The translations under genes and the position numbers were made by a program. 64,000 bases of DNA from Micromonospora solifontis. Lineage in GTDB: Bacteria; Actinomycetota; Actinomycetes; Mycobacteriales; Micromonosporaceae. Below the pieces are notes generated by a model, which had not been told where the DNA came from, ran no database searches, and saw nothing but the letters and a program-made list of their open reading frames with translations. Below, one piece after another: positions 36,726 through 44,692 of the stretch (within the stretch, counting starts at the first letter, position 1; every line of letters starts with the position of its first letter). Location of the stretch: NCBI RefSeq assembly GCF_003725545.1, contig NZ_RJLN01000025.1, forward strand, positions 1-64,000. Direction: 5' to 3'.

Positions 36726-37343
36726 TCAGCGGCGGGCGGCGGTGCGGGTGCGGGCGCGGCGGCGGGCCCAGCGGGCGACCTCGAACAGGCCGGTGACCAG
36801 CAGGGAGAGGCCGATGCCGGCGAGCAGGCCCTGGACCGGGTGGTCGGTGAAGGCCAGGCCCCCGAACCAGCCGAGCAGCCCGCAGTAGATCGCCCAGGTG
36901 CCGCAGGCGAGCGCGTCGTACATCAGGAAGCAGCGCACCGGATAGCGGACCGCGCCCATGGTCAGGGTGACCGCGGTCCGACCGCCGGGAACGTACCGGG
37001 CGGTGGTCAGGATCATGCCGCCGCGCCGGTCCACCGCCCGGCGGGCCCACTCCGAGCCGGCCCGCCGCCGGCTGTCCGCCGGCAGCCGGGCCAGCCGGTG
37101 CGCGCCGCCACCGCGCCCGATCGCGTACGAGACGTGGTCGCCGAGCAGCGCCCCGAGCGCGGCCGTCGCGATGACCGCGACCAGATTCGGCTCCCCACCG
37201 GCGGCGAAGACCGCGGCGGTGATCACCACGGTCTCGCCGGGGATCGCCGGAAAGAACGCGTCGACCGCGGTGACCGCGATGATCACCAGGTACACCCACG
37301 GCGAGGTGACCGTCCGGTGCAGCAGGTCGAGCACGTCCGCCAT
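36726..37343 (-). CDS. DedA family membrane protein, second copy
   Basis: VTT/DedA-domain membrane protein of 205 residues. Diagnostic segments are DAFFPAIPGETVVITAAVFA in the first half and ARYVPGGRTAVTLTMGAV in the second, with further helices and an Arg-rich cytoplasmic C terminus (RWARRRARTRTAARR). Compared with the DedA protein near the start of the window it is shorter and clearly a different subfamily. Family members move polyprenyl phosphate or phospholipids across the membrane. It is downstream of the HtdX-like gene on the same strand but separated by a repeat element. Confidence 0.9.
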   Translation of the reverse strand: MADVLDLLHRTVTSPWVYLVIIAVTAVDAFFPAIPGETVVITAAVFAAGGEPNLVAVIATAALGALLGDHVSYAIGRGGGAHRLARLPADSRRRAGSEWARRAVDRRGGMILTTARYVPGGRTAVTLTMGAVRYPVRCFLMYDALACGTWAIYCGLLGWFGGLAFTDHPVQGLLAGIGLSLLVTGLFEVARWARRRARTRTAARR

Positions 37344-37373
37344 CCCCCCATGCTCCGGGGTGGCGGTGTTAGC

Positions 37374-37419
37374 AGGGGGCCCTTCCTATACAAAGGGCGT
37401 TAACTAACCAGGGCCCCCT
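37374..37419. repeat. Imperfect GGGGGCCC element (A3)
   Basis: AGGGGGCCCT and AGGGCCCCCT form an inverted pair 26 bases apart within a block containing GTTAGC and GTTAACTAAC. It shares the GGGGCCC core with elements A1 and A2 but is less symmetric. The right half encodes the last codons and stop of the HtdX-like gene. Confidence 0.55.
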
Positions 37420-38597
37420 CCTTCTCCCGCGACGGTGCCGACCAGGTGCGGCCGCCCGTCCTGCGCGCTGTGCAGGGCGAAGTCCCAGTCGGCGCCGGTC
37501 GCGGTGGCACTGAAGGCCAGCGTGGACGGCAGCGGCACCGGCAGCTTGAACGCCACATCCACCGTGTACGCCTCCGGCAGCCGGCTCTCCAGCGCGGCCA
37601 GGCAGCGGGCCTTGCTCCACATGCCGTGCGCGATCGGGCGGGGGAAGCCGAACAGCCGCGCGCCCAGCTTCGAGGTGTGGATCGGGTTGTGGTCGCCGGA
37701 GACCCGGGCGTAGTCGGTACCCACCCGGGGCGTCACCCGCCAGTGCGCGGAGGCGGCCGGCGGGGCCGGGCGGTCACCGGGGGCGCGCCGCGGGCCGCCG
37801 GCCCGCCGCTCCCGCCCGAGGTACGTCGAGACGCCCCGCCAGACCTCCTCGCCGTCGACCGAGCCGACCAGCACCACGTCGAGCTGCCGGCCCCGCTCGT
37901 GCGGGCGCAGGTTCTCGGCGTACGTGCGGAAGTTTACGGTCTCGCCGGCCTCGACCGGCCGGTGCACGGTGATCCGGTTGGCCACGTGCACCACCCCGGT
38001 CAGCGGGATGGGGAACTCCGCCGCCGTCATCAGCCGCAGCGACAGCGGGAACCCCAGCACGTGCAGGTACGTCCCGGGCAGCCGGTCGGCGAGCCGGAAC
38101 CCGCACACCCGGTCGTAGTCGGCCAGGTGGGCCCGGTCGACCGTCACCCCGGCGACGCCCAGCTCCACCTCGGGCACGTCCGCGCCGCGCCGGCCGCCGA
38201 GCCCGGGCAGCGCCCCGAGCAGGGCCCGCCGGTAGAGCGCGCCGGCCGCCGGGAGCCGGGGCAGGTCGACCCGGACCCGCCCCTCCGGGGTGGTCCGCTC
38301 CGGCGCGGTCAGGGTGGCCGCCGTCGGGTCCGCGCCGAGCGCCGCCGCCGCGCCCGAGAGGTCCCGGGTCCGGTCGCCGGCCAGAGCGGAGAGATCCTGG
38401 GTGCGGTCGTTCGCCAGGGCGGAGAGGTCCTGGGTCGCCTCGGTGGCGAGGGTGGGCAGTTCGTCCGCCGGCTCCCCGCCCGCCCGGGCGGCCAGCGCGT
38501 TCCGCGCCGCCGTCAGGTCCATGGTGGGGCCGTCGATCAGCTCGTGCACCGACAGTTCCTCGGCCGGCTCCTCGGGCCGCCGCTTACGCCGTGCCAT
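37404..38597 (-). CDS. MaoC-domain 3-hydroxyacyl dehydratase, HtdX-like
   Basis: Double-hotdog protein of 397 residues. The MaoC (R)-hydratase motif is seen near the C terminus as DYARVSGDHNPIHTSKLGA followed by FPRPIAHGMW. The N-terminal hotdog is degenerate. Order with its neighbours (this gene, high-molecular-weight FabG, divergent thiolase) equals mycobacterial Rv0241c-Rv0242c-Rv0243 (htdX-fabG4-fadA2), as I recall. An N-terminal linker has an 11-residue repeat (TQDLSALANDR, TQDLSALAGDR, TRDLSG) not expected in the family. ATG shares its A with the stop of the FabG gene. The last codons fall in repeat A3. Confidence 0.87.
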   Translation of the reverse strand: MARRKRRPEEPAEELSVHELIDGPTMDLTAARNALAARAGGEPADELPTLATEATQDLSALANDRTQDLSALAGDRTRDLSGAAAALGADPTAATLTAPERTTPEGRVRVDLPRLPAAGALYRRALLGALPGLGGRRGADVPEVELGVAGVTVDRAHLADYDRVCGFRLADRLPGTYLHVLGFPLSLRLMTAAEFPIPLTGVVHVANRITVHRPVEAGETVNFRTYAENLRPHERGRQLDVVLVGSVDGEEVWRGVSTYLGRERRAGGPRRAPGDRPAPPAASAHWRVTPRVGTDYARVSGDHNPIHTSKLGARLFGFPRPIAHGMWSKARCLAALESRLPEAYTVDVAFKLPVPLPSTLAFSATATGADWDFALHSAQDGRPHLVGTVAGEGGGPG

Positions 38598-39955
38598 CAC
38601 GCCCCCAGCAGGCTCTGGCCGCAGACCCGGACCACGTTGCCGGTCACCGCGCCGCTGGCCGGCCAGGCGAGCCAGCCGATCGTCTCCGCCACGTCCACCG
38701 GCAGGCCGCCCTGCGCCATGCTGTTCATCCGCCGGCCCGCCTCCCGGATCAGCAGCGGTATCCGCGCGGTCAGCCGGGTCTCGATGAAGCCGGGCGCGAC
38801 CGCGTTGAGGCTGATGCCCCGCTCCCGCAGCACCGGGGAGAGGGAGTCGACCAGGCCGATCACGCCGGCCTTGCTGGTCGCGTAGTTGGTCTGGCCCCGG
38901 TTGCCGGCGATGCCGGCGATCGAGGAGACCGAGACGATCCGGCCGCCGGCCGGGATCAGGTCGCGCTCCAGCAGCACGTCGTTGATCCGCTCCTGGCTGG
39001 ACAGGTTCACGTCGATGACCTGGTCCCAGCGGTCCGCGTCCATCCGGCCGAGGGTCTTGTCCCGGGTGATGCCGGCGTTGTGCACCACCACGTCGACCCG
39101 GCCGTGTCGGCTCGCCAGGTGCTCGGCGAGCCGGGTCGGGGCGTCCGGCGCGGTCAGGTCGAGCTGCACCGCGCTGCCGCCGATCTCGTTGGCCACCTCG
39201 GCCAGCGCGTCCCCGGCGGCCGGGACGTCCAGCGCCACGACCTTGGCGCCGTCCCGGGCGAGCACTCTGGCCAGCGCCGCGCCGATGCCCCGGGCGGCCC
39301 CGGTGACCAGCACGACCTGCCCGTCCAGCGGCCGGTCCCAGTCGGCCGGCGCGGTGGCGGTGCCGGCGCCGACCCGGATCACCTGGCCCGAGACGTACGC
39401 GGACCGGCCGGACAGCAGGAAGCGCAGGGTGGCCTCCAGGCTGACCGGGGTGCCGGCGTCCCCGTCCCTGGTCACGTACACCAGTTGCGCGGTGACGCCC
39501 CGGCCGAACTCCTTGCCGATGCTGCGAGTCAGCCCCTCCAGCGCCCGCTGGGCGGTCGCCTCCCGGGGGGTGCCGCACTCGGCCGACGGGGTGCCCAGCA
39601 CGATCACCCGCCCGCTGGGCAGCAGCGCCCGGGCCTGCGGGTGGAAGAAGTCGTAGAGCTGCCGCAGCCCGGCGGAGTCGGTGATGCCGGTGGCGTCGTA
39701 CACCAGGGCGGCGTAGCGCGCCGTCGCGTCGGTGGCCGCGGCCGGGTCGCGCAGCTCGACGCCGGCGAGGGTCAGCAGCTTGGTGACCTGCTCGGCGAGC
39801 CGGCTGCCGGCCGCGGCGCCGAGCAGGACCGGCCCGGGGACGAGCGGGTCGCCCGGCGTGTGCCGGCGCAGTCGAGGTGGGTCGGGCAGCCCGAGGCGCT
39901 TGACCAGCGCGCGACCGGCCCCCGATTGGACGAAGCTCGCGTACCTGTCGGTCAT
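38597..39955 (-). CDS. High-molecular-weight 3-oxoacyl-ACP/CoA reductase, FabG4-like
   Basis: A 452-residue reductase with two Rossmann parts. The N-terminal part (about 1-200) is flavodoxin-like and lacks the usual cofactor motif. The C-terminal SDR (about 210-452) has VLVTGAARGIG, VVHNAGITRDKTLG, SIAGIAGNRGQTNYATSKAG and the typical NAVAPGFIETRLT. This is the layout of mycobacterial FabG4, an NADH-dependent reductase of long 3-oxoacyl-CoA. It precedes the HtdX-like dehydratase with overlap and is divergent from the thiolase; the three give the core of a fatty-acid elongation or degradation cycle. Confidence 0.92.
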   Translation of the reverse strand: MTDRYASFVQSGAGRALVKRLGLPDPPRLRRHTPGDPLVPGPVLLGAAAGSRLAEQVTKLLTLAGVELRDPAAATDATARYAALVYDATGITDSAGLRQLYDFFHPQARALLPSGRVIVLGTPSAECGTPREATAQRALEGLTRSIGKEFGRGVTAQLVYVTRDGDAGTPVSLEATLRFLLSGRSAYVSGQVIRVGAGTATAPADWDRPLDGQVVLVTGAARGIGAALARVLARDGAKVVALDVPAAGDALAEVANEIGGSAVQLDLTAPDAPTRLAEHLASRHGRVDVVVHNAGITRDKTLGRMDADRWDQVIDVNLSSQERINDVLLERDLIPAGGRIVSVSSIAGIAGNRGQTNYATSKAGVIGLVDSLSPVLRERGISLNAVAPGFIETRLTARIPLLIREAGRRMNSMAQGGLPVDVAETIGWLAWPASGAVTGNVVRVCGQSLLGA

Positions 39956-39964
39956 AGGCGTAGC

Positions 39965-39979
39965 CTACTGGCGAGTAGG
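39965..39979. promoter_or_regulatory. Operator-like CTACT-GGCG-AGTAG between fabG4-like and thiolase genes
   Basis: A perfect 5-base inverted repeat with a 4-base spacer in the 54-bp divergent region. It includes CGAGTAGG, also found in the SCP2/TetR divergent promoter 4 kb away. The TetR protein encoded there is the natural candidate to bind both. Confidence 0.4.
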
Positions 39980-40009
39980 GTTCGGGCAACACCTTCGAGG
40001 AGGCCGATC

Positions 40010-41302
40010 GTGCAGAGTGTCCGGCGGGTCGCGGTCATCGGCGGCAACCGCATCCCCTTCGCCCGGTCCAACTCGCGCTACGCGCACGCGTCCAACGCCG
40101 ACATGCTCGGCGCGGCCCTGGACGGTCTGATCGCCCGGTTCGGCCTCGCCGGGCAGCGGGTCGGCGAGGTGGTCGCGGGTGCCGTGCTCAAGCACTCCCG
40201 GGACTTCAACCTGACCCGCGAGGTGGTGCTCGGCTCCCGCCTCGACCCGCACACCCCCGCGTACGACATCCAGCAGGCCTGCGGCACCGGGCTGGAGGCC
40301 GCCATCCTGGTCGCCAACAAGATCGCCCTCGGGCAGATCGAGGTCGGCATCGCCGGTGGCGTGGACACCACCTCGGACGCGCCGCTGGCGATCAACGAGG
40401 ACCTGCGCCGTACCCTGCTCCAGCTCAACTCCGCCCGGACCCTCGGCGAGCGGCTGAAGGTCGCCGCGAAGCTGCGCCCGCACCAGCCGTTCCGGCCGGA
40501 GATCCCGCGCAACGCGGAGCCCCGTACCGGACTGTCCATGGGGGAGCACGCGGCGCGGACGGCGCTGCGCTGGAACGTCGACCGGCAGGCGCAGGACGAG
40601 CTGGCGCTGCGCTCGCACCAGCGGCTCGCCGCCGCGTACGAGCAGGGGTTCTTCGACGACCTGATGACCCCCTACCTGGGGTTGACCCGCGACCAGAACC
40701 TGCGGCCGGACACCAGCCTGGAGAAGCTCGGCTCGCTCCGGCCGGTCTTCGGCGCCAAGGGCCCGGACGCCGAACGGGCCACCATGACCGCCGGCAACTC
40801 CTCGCCGCTCACCGACGGCGCGTCCACCGTGCTGCTGGCCAGCGAGGAGTGGGCCCGGGAGCACAACCTGCCGGTGCAGGCCTGGTTCTCCTGGTCGGAG
40901 ACCGCCGCGGTCGACTTCGTGCACGGCGACGAGGGGCTGCTGATGGCCCCGGCGTACGCGGTGCCCCGGATGCTGGCCCGGGCCGGCCTGAGCCTCCAGG
41001 ACTTCGACTTCTACGAGATCCACGAGGCGTTCGCCTCGCAGGTGCTGGCCACCCTGGCCGCCTGGGAGTCGTCGGAGTTCTGCAAGGAGCGGCTGGGTCT
41101 GGACGCCCCGCTCGGCGCGATCGACCGGGACAAGCTGAACGTCAACGGCTCGTCGCTGGCCGCCGGCCACCCGTTCGCCGCCACCGGCGGGCGGATCGTG
41201 GCCACCCTGGCCAAGCTCCTCGATCGCAAGGGCGGCGGGCGGGGCCTCATCTCCATCTGCGCCGCCGGTGGGCAGGGCGTGACCGCGATCCTGGAGCGCT
41301 GA
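40010..41302 (+). CDS. Acetyl-CoA C-acetyltransferase (thiolase), FadA2-like
   Basis: Thiolase of 430 residues that condenses or cleaves acetyl-CoA and acyl-CoA. The nucleophilic cysteine is in DIQQACGTGLEAA (about residue 89), the second active-site region is YEIHEAFASQVL, NVNGSSLAAGHPFAATGGR has the catalytic histidine, and the second cysteine is in ISICAAGGQG at the end. It belongs to the FadA2/FadI long-form group. GTG start has GAGGAGG six bases upstream. It is divergent from the FabG4-like gene across a small operator-like palindrome. A hairpin ends the transcript. Confidence 0.93.
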   Translation: MQSVRRVAVIGGNRIPFARSNSRYAHASNADMLGAALDGLIARFGLAGQRVGEVVAGAVLKHSRDFNLTREVVLGSRLDPHTPAYDIQQACGTGLEAAILVANKIALGQIEVGIAGGVDTTSDAPLAINEDLRRTLLQLNSARTLGERLKVAAKLRPHQPFRPEIPRNAEPRTGLSMGEHAARTALRWNVDRQAQDELALRSHQRLAAAYEQGFFDDLMTPYLGLTRDQNLRPDTSLEKLGSLRPVFGAKGPDAERATMTAGNSSPLTDGASTVLLASEEWAREHNLPVQAWFSWSETAAVDFVHGDEGLLMAPAYAVPRMLARAGLSLQDFDFYEIHEAFASQVLATLAAWESSEFCKERLGLDAPLGAIDRDKLNVNGSSLAAGHPFAATGGRIVATLAKLLDRKGGGRGLISICAAGGQGVTAILER

Positions 41303-41323
41303 ACCGGCGAAGCGGTCGAATGA

Positions 41324-41346
41324 TCCCTTTTCAGTAGTGAAAGGGA
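41324..41346 (+). terminator. Terminator hairpin after thiolase
   Basis: TCCCTTTTCA pairs with TGAAAGGGA (one bulged base) around GTAG, 21 bases beyond the thiolase stop. Confidence 0.6.
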
Positions 41347-41458
41347 CACCGCCCGCACCGTCCGCCCCGCGCCGTCCTGAGCCATTGCCGGCCGTGATTA
41401 CCGTGTACGCCAGCCCGCCCGGACCGGACCCAGCGGCGGCACGTGCGAGGGAGTCGTC

Positions 41459-42055
41459 ATGCGCCGGCAAGCTCTGCTCCGTACCCCCGTCGTCGCGCTG
41501 GCCGCCGCGCTGGCGGTCACCGGTTGCTCAAGCGGCACCAGCGATACGGAGGCCACCGCCACGACGTCGGTCACCGAGGCCCCCGGAGGTGCGACGGCGA
41601 CGGCCGACGCCGGCGGGGTGGCGGCGACGCCCGGCGGCGCAGGCACCACCGGCGCCGGGACGCCGCGCGGCGGCACCGGCAGCAGCGGTGGCGGGTCCGG
41701 CGGCAAGCCGACGACCGGCGCCCCGACGGGGGACGCCCCGGGCATAACCTACTTCCGGGTTGCCCAGCAGCCGTCCTGCCCGGGCGGGACCACCGCCAAC
41801 CCGATCGCTGGCACCCCCGCCGTCGTCGAGTGGAAGACCAGCGACGTCGACTCCGTCACCCTCTCTGTCGACGGCCCGGGCGTGTACGCCGACAACCTCC
41901 CGCCCACCGGCAGCGAGACGCTCAACTTCCCGTGCTCCGGCGCGGAGGGCGACGTCCAGCGGCACACCTACCTGCTGACGGTGCGCAACTCCGCCGGCAA
42001 ACGGACGAAGACGCTCGTGGTGAGCGCGACCGTGCACGAGATCAAGCAGGTCTGA
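41459..42055 (+). CDS. Hypothetical lipoprotein
   Basis: Exported lipoprotein of 198 residues. The signal peptide runs RRQALLRTPVVALAAALAV and ends in the lipobox VTGC (Cys at residue 22). A Thr/Gly/Ala-rich linker of about 70 residues follows, then a small beta-rich domain (ITYFRVAQQPSCPGGTTA, VVEWKTSDVDSVTLSVDGPG, TYLLTVRNSAGKRTKTLVV) resembling an immunoglobulin-like fold with one likely disulfide. No family was recognised. ATG has GAGGGAG a few bases upstream. It stands alone between thiolase and purB. Confidence 0.82.
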   Translation: MRRQALLRTPVVALAAALAVTGCSSGTSDTEATATTSVTEAPGGATATADAGGVAATPGGAGTTGAGTPRGGTGSSGGGSGGKPTTGAPTGDAPGITYFRVAQQPSCPGGTTANPIAGTPAVVEWKTSDVDSVTLSVDGPGVYADNLPPTGSETLNFPCSGAEGDVQRHTYLLTVRNSAGKRTKTLVVSATVHEIKQV

Positions 42056-42069
42056 GCAGCCGGGTCGGC

Positions 42070-42108
42070 GAGCCGGCGGCTGGCCGCCCTTCCGGGCGGG
42101 GCCGGCTC
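42070..42108 (+). terminator. Terminator hairpin after lipoprotein gene
   Basis: GAGCCGGC pairs with GCCGGCTC, and inside this CCGCCC pairs with GGGCGG around a short TTCC loop. It starts 15 bases past the lipoprotein stop. Confidence 0.6.
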
Positions 42109-42132
42109 GTCGGCGGCGGCCCGATCGGACGG

Positions 42133-42167
42133 CGATGCCCGTCCGGGTGCCACCCGTACGGGCATCG
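42133..42167. other. Stem-loop CGATGCCCGT/ACGGGCATCG
   Basis: A perfect 10-bp stem with a 15-base loop that itself contains CCGGGTGCCACCCG. It resembles the hairpin after LPXTG gene 2 (CGATGCCCCG/CGGGGCATCG). It may be a second terminator or a small dispersed repeat. Confidence 0.4.
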
Positions 42168-42431
42168 GTCGCTGTGCCGCGGGGTGGTGGTGCTGGTCCG
42201 ACCGATGAGGAAGATCCGGCATGGTCCCGGAGGTGGATGGGGGCATGATCCCAAGCGGTCCCGGGTCCGGCCGCCTGCCCGGCATACCGGACAGCCCACC
42301 CACAATGGCCTTTCCCGCTGGGCAGGCACGAACAGGCTCCGGTGTCGCGGCAGTTGGGCCGCCGTGACGCTGGGGAGGCGCGGGCGTGCCCGCCGAGGCG
42401 GCCGCCCCGCGGGTACGAAAGAATGAGGGCC

Positions 42432-43856
42432 GTGACGACGATCCCGAACGTGCTCGCCAACCGGTACGCCTCGCCCGAACTGGTCGCCCTCTGGTCGCCC
42501 GAGGAGAAGGTACGGATGGAGCGACGGCTCTGGCTCGCCGTGCTGAAGGCCCAGCGGGACCTCGGCGTGTCGGTGCCGGACGGCGTGGTCGAGGCGTACG
42601 AGCGGGTGGTCGACGACGTCGACCTGGCCTCGATCGCGGCCCGTGAGCGGGTCACCCGGCACGACGTGAAGGCCCGGATCGAGGAGTTCAGCGCCCTCGC
42701 CGGTCATGAGCACGTGCACAAGGGGATGACCTCCCGGGACCTCACCGAGAACGTGGAGCAGCTGCAGATCCGCGCCTCGCTGGAGCTGATCCGGGACCGG
42801 GTGGTGGCCACCCTGGTCCGGCTCGCCTGGCACGCCCACGAGTACTCCGGCCTGGTGATGACCGGCCGGTCGCACAACGTCGCCGCGCAGGCCACCACGC
42901 TGGGCAAGCGGTTCGCCTCGGCCGCCGAGGAGCTGCTGATCGCGTACGAGCGGCTGGCGGACCTGATCGACCGCTACCCGCTGCGCGGCATCAAGGGGCC
43001 GGTCGGCACCGCCGCCGATCAGCTCGACCTGTTCGACGGTGACGCCGACAAGGTGGCCGAGCTGGAGCGCCGGGTGGCCGAGCACCTCGGGTTCAGCCGG
43101 GTGCTGGACAGCGTCGGCCAGGTCTACCCGCGCTCGCTGGACTTCGACGTGCTCTCCGCGCTGGCCCAGGTGGCCGCCGCGCCGTCGTCGCTGGCCACCA
43201 CCATCCGGCTGATGGTCGGCCAGGAGCTGGTCACCGAGGGCTTCAAGCCCGGTCAGGTCGGCTCCAGCGCGATGCCGCACAAGATGAACACCCGCTCGTC
43301 GGAGCGGGTGAACGGCTTCGCGGTGATCATCCGGGGTTACCTGTCGATGGTCGGCGAGCTGGCCGGTGACCAGTGGAACGAGGGGGATGTCTCCTGCTCG
43401 GTGGTCCGGCGGGTCGCCCTGCCCGACGCGTTCTTCGCCGCGGACGGGCTGTTCCAGACCTTCCTCACCGTGCTGGACGAGTTCGGCCCGTACCCGGCGG
43501 TGATCAACCGGGAGCTGGAGCGCTTCCTGCCGTTCCTGACCACCACCAAGCTCCTGGTGGCGGCGGTCCGGCGCGGGGTCGGCCGGGAGGTGGCGCACGA
43601 GGTGATCAAGGAGCACGCGGTCGCGGTGGCGCTGGCCATGCGGGAGAAGGGTGCGACCGAGAACGACCTCTTCGACCGCCTGGCCGCGGACGGCCGCCTC
43701 GGCCTGACCCGCGCCGAGATCGACGCCCTGGTCGCCGACCGCAACGCCTTCGTCGGCGCCGCCGGCGCCCAGGTGGACCGGGTGACCGCCCGCATCTCCA
43801 AGATCGCCGAGCAGCACCCAAAGGCCGCCGCCTACTCCCCACCCCCCATCCTCTAA
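42432..43856 (+). CDS. purB: Adenylosuccinate lyase
   Basis: Splits fumarate from SAICAR (step 8 of IMP synthesis) and from adenylosuccinate (AMP branch). The protein has 474 residues. The fumarase/aspartase superfamily signature GSSAMPHKMN is intact, as are TSRDLTENVEQLQ and TGRSHNVAAQ in the other active-site regions. GTG is taken as start since homologues begin MTTIPNVLA; an ATG nine bases earlier is equally possible and neither has a clear ribosome site. The stop runs into a C-rich tract and palindromic element B3. Confidence 0.94.
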   Translation: MTTIPNVLANRYASPELVALWSPEEKVRMERRLWLAVLKAQRDLGVSVPDGVVEAYERVVDDVDLASIAARERVTRHDVKARIEEFSALAGHEHVHKGMTSRDLTENVEQLQIRASLELIRDRVVATLVRLAWHAHEYSGLVMTGRSHNVAAQATTLGKRFASAAEELLIAYERLADLIDRYPLRGIKGPVGTAADQLDLFDGDADKVAELERRVAEHLGFSRVLDSVGQVYPRSLDFDVLSALAQVAAAPSSLATTIRLMVGQELVTEGFKPGQVGSSAMPHKMNTRSSERVNGFAVIIRGYLSMVGELAGDQWNEGDVSCSVVRRVALPDAFFAADGLFQTFLTVLDEFGPYPAVINRELERFLPFLTTTKLLVAAVRRGVGREVAHEVIKEHAVAVALAMREKGATENDLFDRLAADGRLGLTRAEIDALVADRNAFVGAAGAQVDRVTARISKIAEQHPKAAAYSPPPIL

Positions 43857-43991
43857 CCCACCCCCCCCCACCCCCACCCCCACCCCCCCCCGTTGATCAT
43901 GAAGTTAGCGGCACTGGAGGAGATCCACATCGCCGCTAACTTCATGATCAACGGGGCGAGAGGTGGGGTGGGTGGGTGGGTGGGTGGGTTA
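43857..43991. repeat. C-tract / palindrome B3 / G-tract composite
   Basis: About 35 bases of almost pure C with scattered A lie left of element B3, and a TGGG-repeat tract (43961-43990) lies right of it. The tracts are roughly complementary, so they can extend the B3 stem. The right tract, with six G-runs separated by single T residues, is also a strong G-quadruplex motif. Confidence 0.75.
43892..43952. repeat. 61-bp palindromic element B3
   Basis: Perfect 21-base arms beginning GTTGATCATGAAGTTAGC and a 19-base loop ending AGATCCACATC, the same orientation as B1. It separates the convergent purB and YbjQ genes and may terminate both. Confidence 0.9.
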
Positions 43992-44450
43992 GGGGTTGCG
44001 GGTGGGGGTTTCGGCGGCTGAGGAGAGGTTGGGGGCGGAGGCGGGCTCGGCGATTCCGCCGGGGGCCTCGGCGATCTCGGGCTCGTGGGCCGTCTCGGCC
44101 GCGATCATGGGCTGGTCGGGCGGCATGACGTCCGGCGTCTTGGGTACCACGATCACCGCCGTGCCGTACGCGCAGATCTCCATCCACATCTCGCCGCAGT
44201 CCCGGCTGTCGAAGCGCATGCCGATCACCGCGTTCGCGCCCAGCCGGCGGGCCTCCTCGCCCAGCCGGGCCACCGAGTCGGTCCGCCAGCGGGTCAGGTT
44301 GTCCGGCGCCATCGGGTCGTAGGCGCCACCGCGCAGGTTCTTGACCCCCTCGCGGTACGGGTTCCTGGTCCTCGCCATCGAGGAGACCACTTCGCCGAGG
44401 ATCTGGCGGATCTCGTAGCCGGGCAGTTGATCCGTCGTCACGACCAGCAC
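43989..44450 (-). CDS. YbjQ family protein (UPF0145)
   Basis: Protein of 153 residues. The first 105 form the YbjQ fold, with VVTTDQLPGYEIRQILGEVV, SMARTRNPYREGVKNLRGGA (halves shown), DSVARLGEEARRLGANAVIG and VKFD-like MRFDSRD strands. The family is often described as heavy-metal-binding, but its role is not established. The last about 45 residues are an Ala/Pro/Glu-rich tail absent from short homologues. GTG is used as start; a second GTG three codons in is possible. Its stop abuts the G-rich tract right of element B3. Confidence 0.9.
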   Translation of the reverse strand: MLVVTTDQLPGYEIRQILGEVVSSMARTRNPYREGVKNLRGGAYDPMAPDNLTRWRTDSVARLGEEARRLGANAVIGMRFDSRDCGEMWMEICAYGTAVIVVPKTPDVMPPDQPMIAAETAHEPEIAEAPGGIAEPASAPNLSSAAETPTRNP

Positions 44451-44579
44451 GTTTCCGATGCTGTCAGTCGTTGGACGGGCGGTTCGTGAGCCGTGTTCAC
44501 CTGCCCGGATGCTGCAAAACGGCGCGGCGCGGACGGCCGGGGTGCCACCGGCCCATCCGCGCCGTACCGGCCCTAACCG

Positions 44580-44692
44580 TCAGACACCGGCCACCGAGGT
44601 GATCCAGGCCCGGTTGTACGCGCACTGCCGTGGTTCTGGATGCTCACGCCGTCGGCCGTGGAGGCGACGCCGACCTGCCGGCCGTTGTGGAA
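44580..44692 (-). pseudogene. Remnant of a trypsin-like (S1) protease C terminus
   Basis: The minus strand reads FHNGRQVGVASTADG then SIQNHGS, and in the next frame AYNRAWITSVAGV followed by a stop. Restoring one T (AGTGCGCGTAC to AGTGTCGCGTAC, near 44622) gives a continuous end, QNHGSVAYNRAWITSVAGV, like secreted actinobacterial trypsin-family proteases. Upstream the homology ends abruptly and no catalytic GDSGG segment is seen, so only about the last 37 codons remain. The match rests on remembered family sequences. Confidence 0.4.

Larger units (their letters stand above)
42056..42431. other. Gene-free stretch between lipoprotein gene and purB
   Basis: No convincing coding frame was seen. 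The first third holds two stem-loops (separate entries), then about 250 bases of GC-rich sequence without a clear promoter, presumably containing the purB promoter. Confidence 0.5.

Noticed and set aside
43857..43990. CRISPR-like or tandem-repeat array in the C/G-rich region
   Set aside because: The repeats are homopolymer-like tracts without spacers of uniform length; no cas genes are present.
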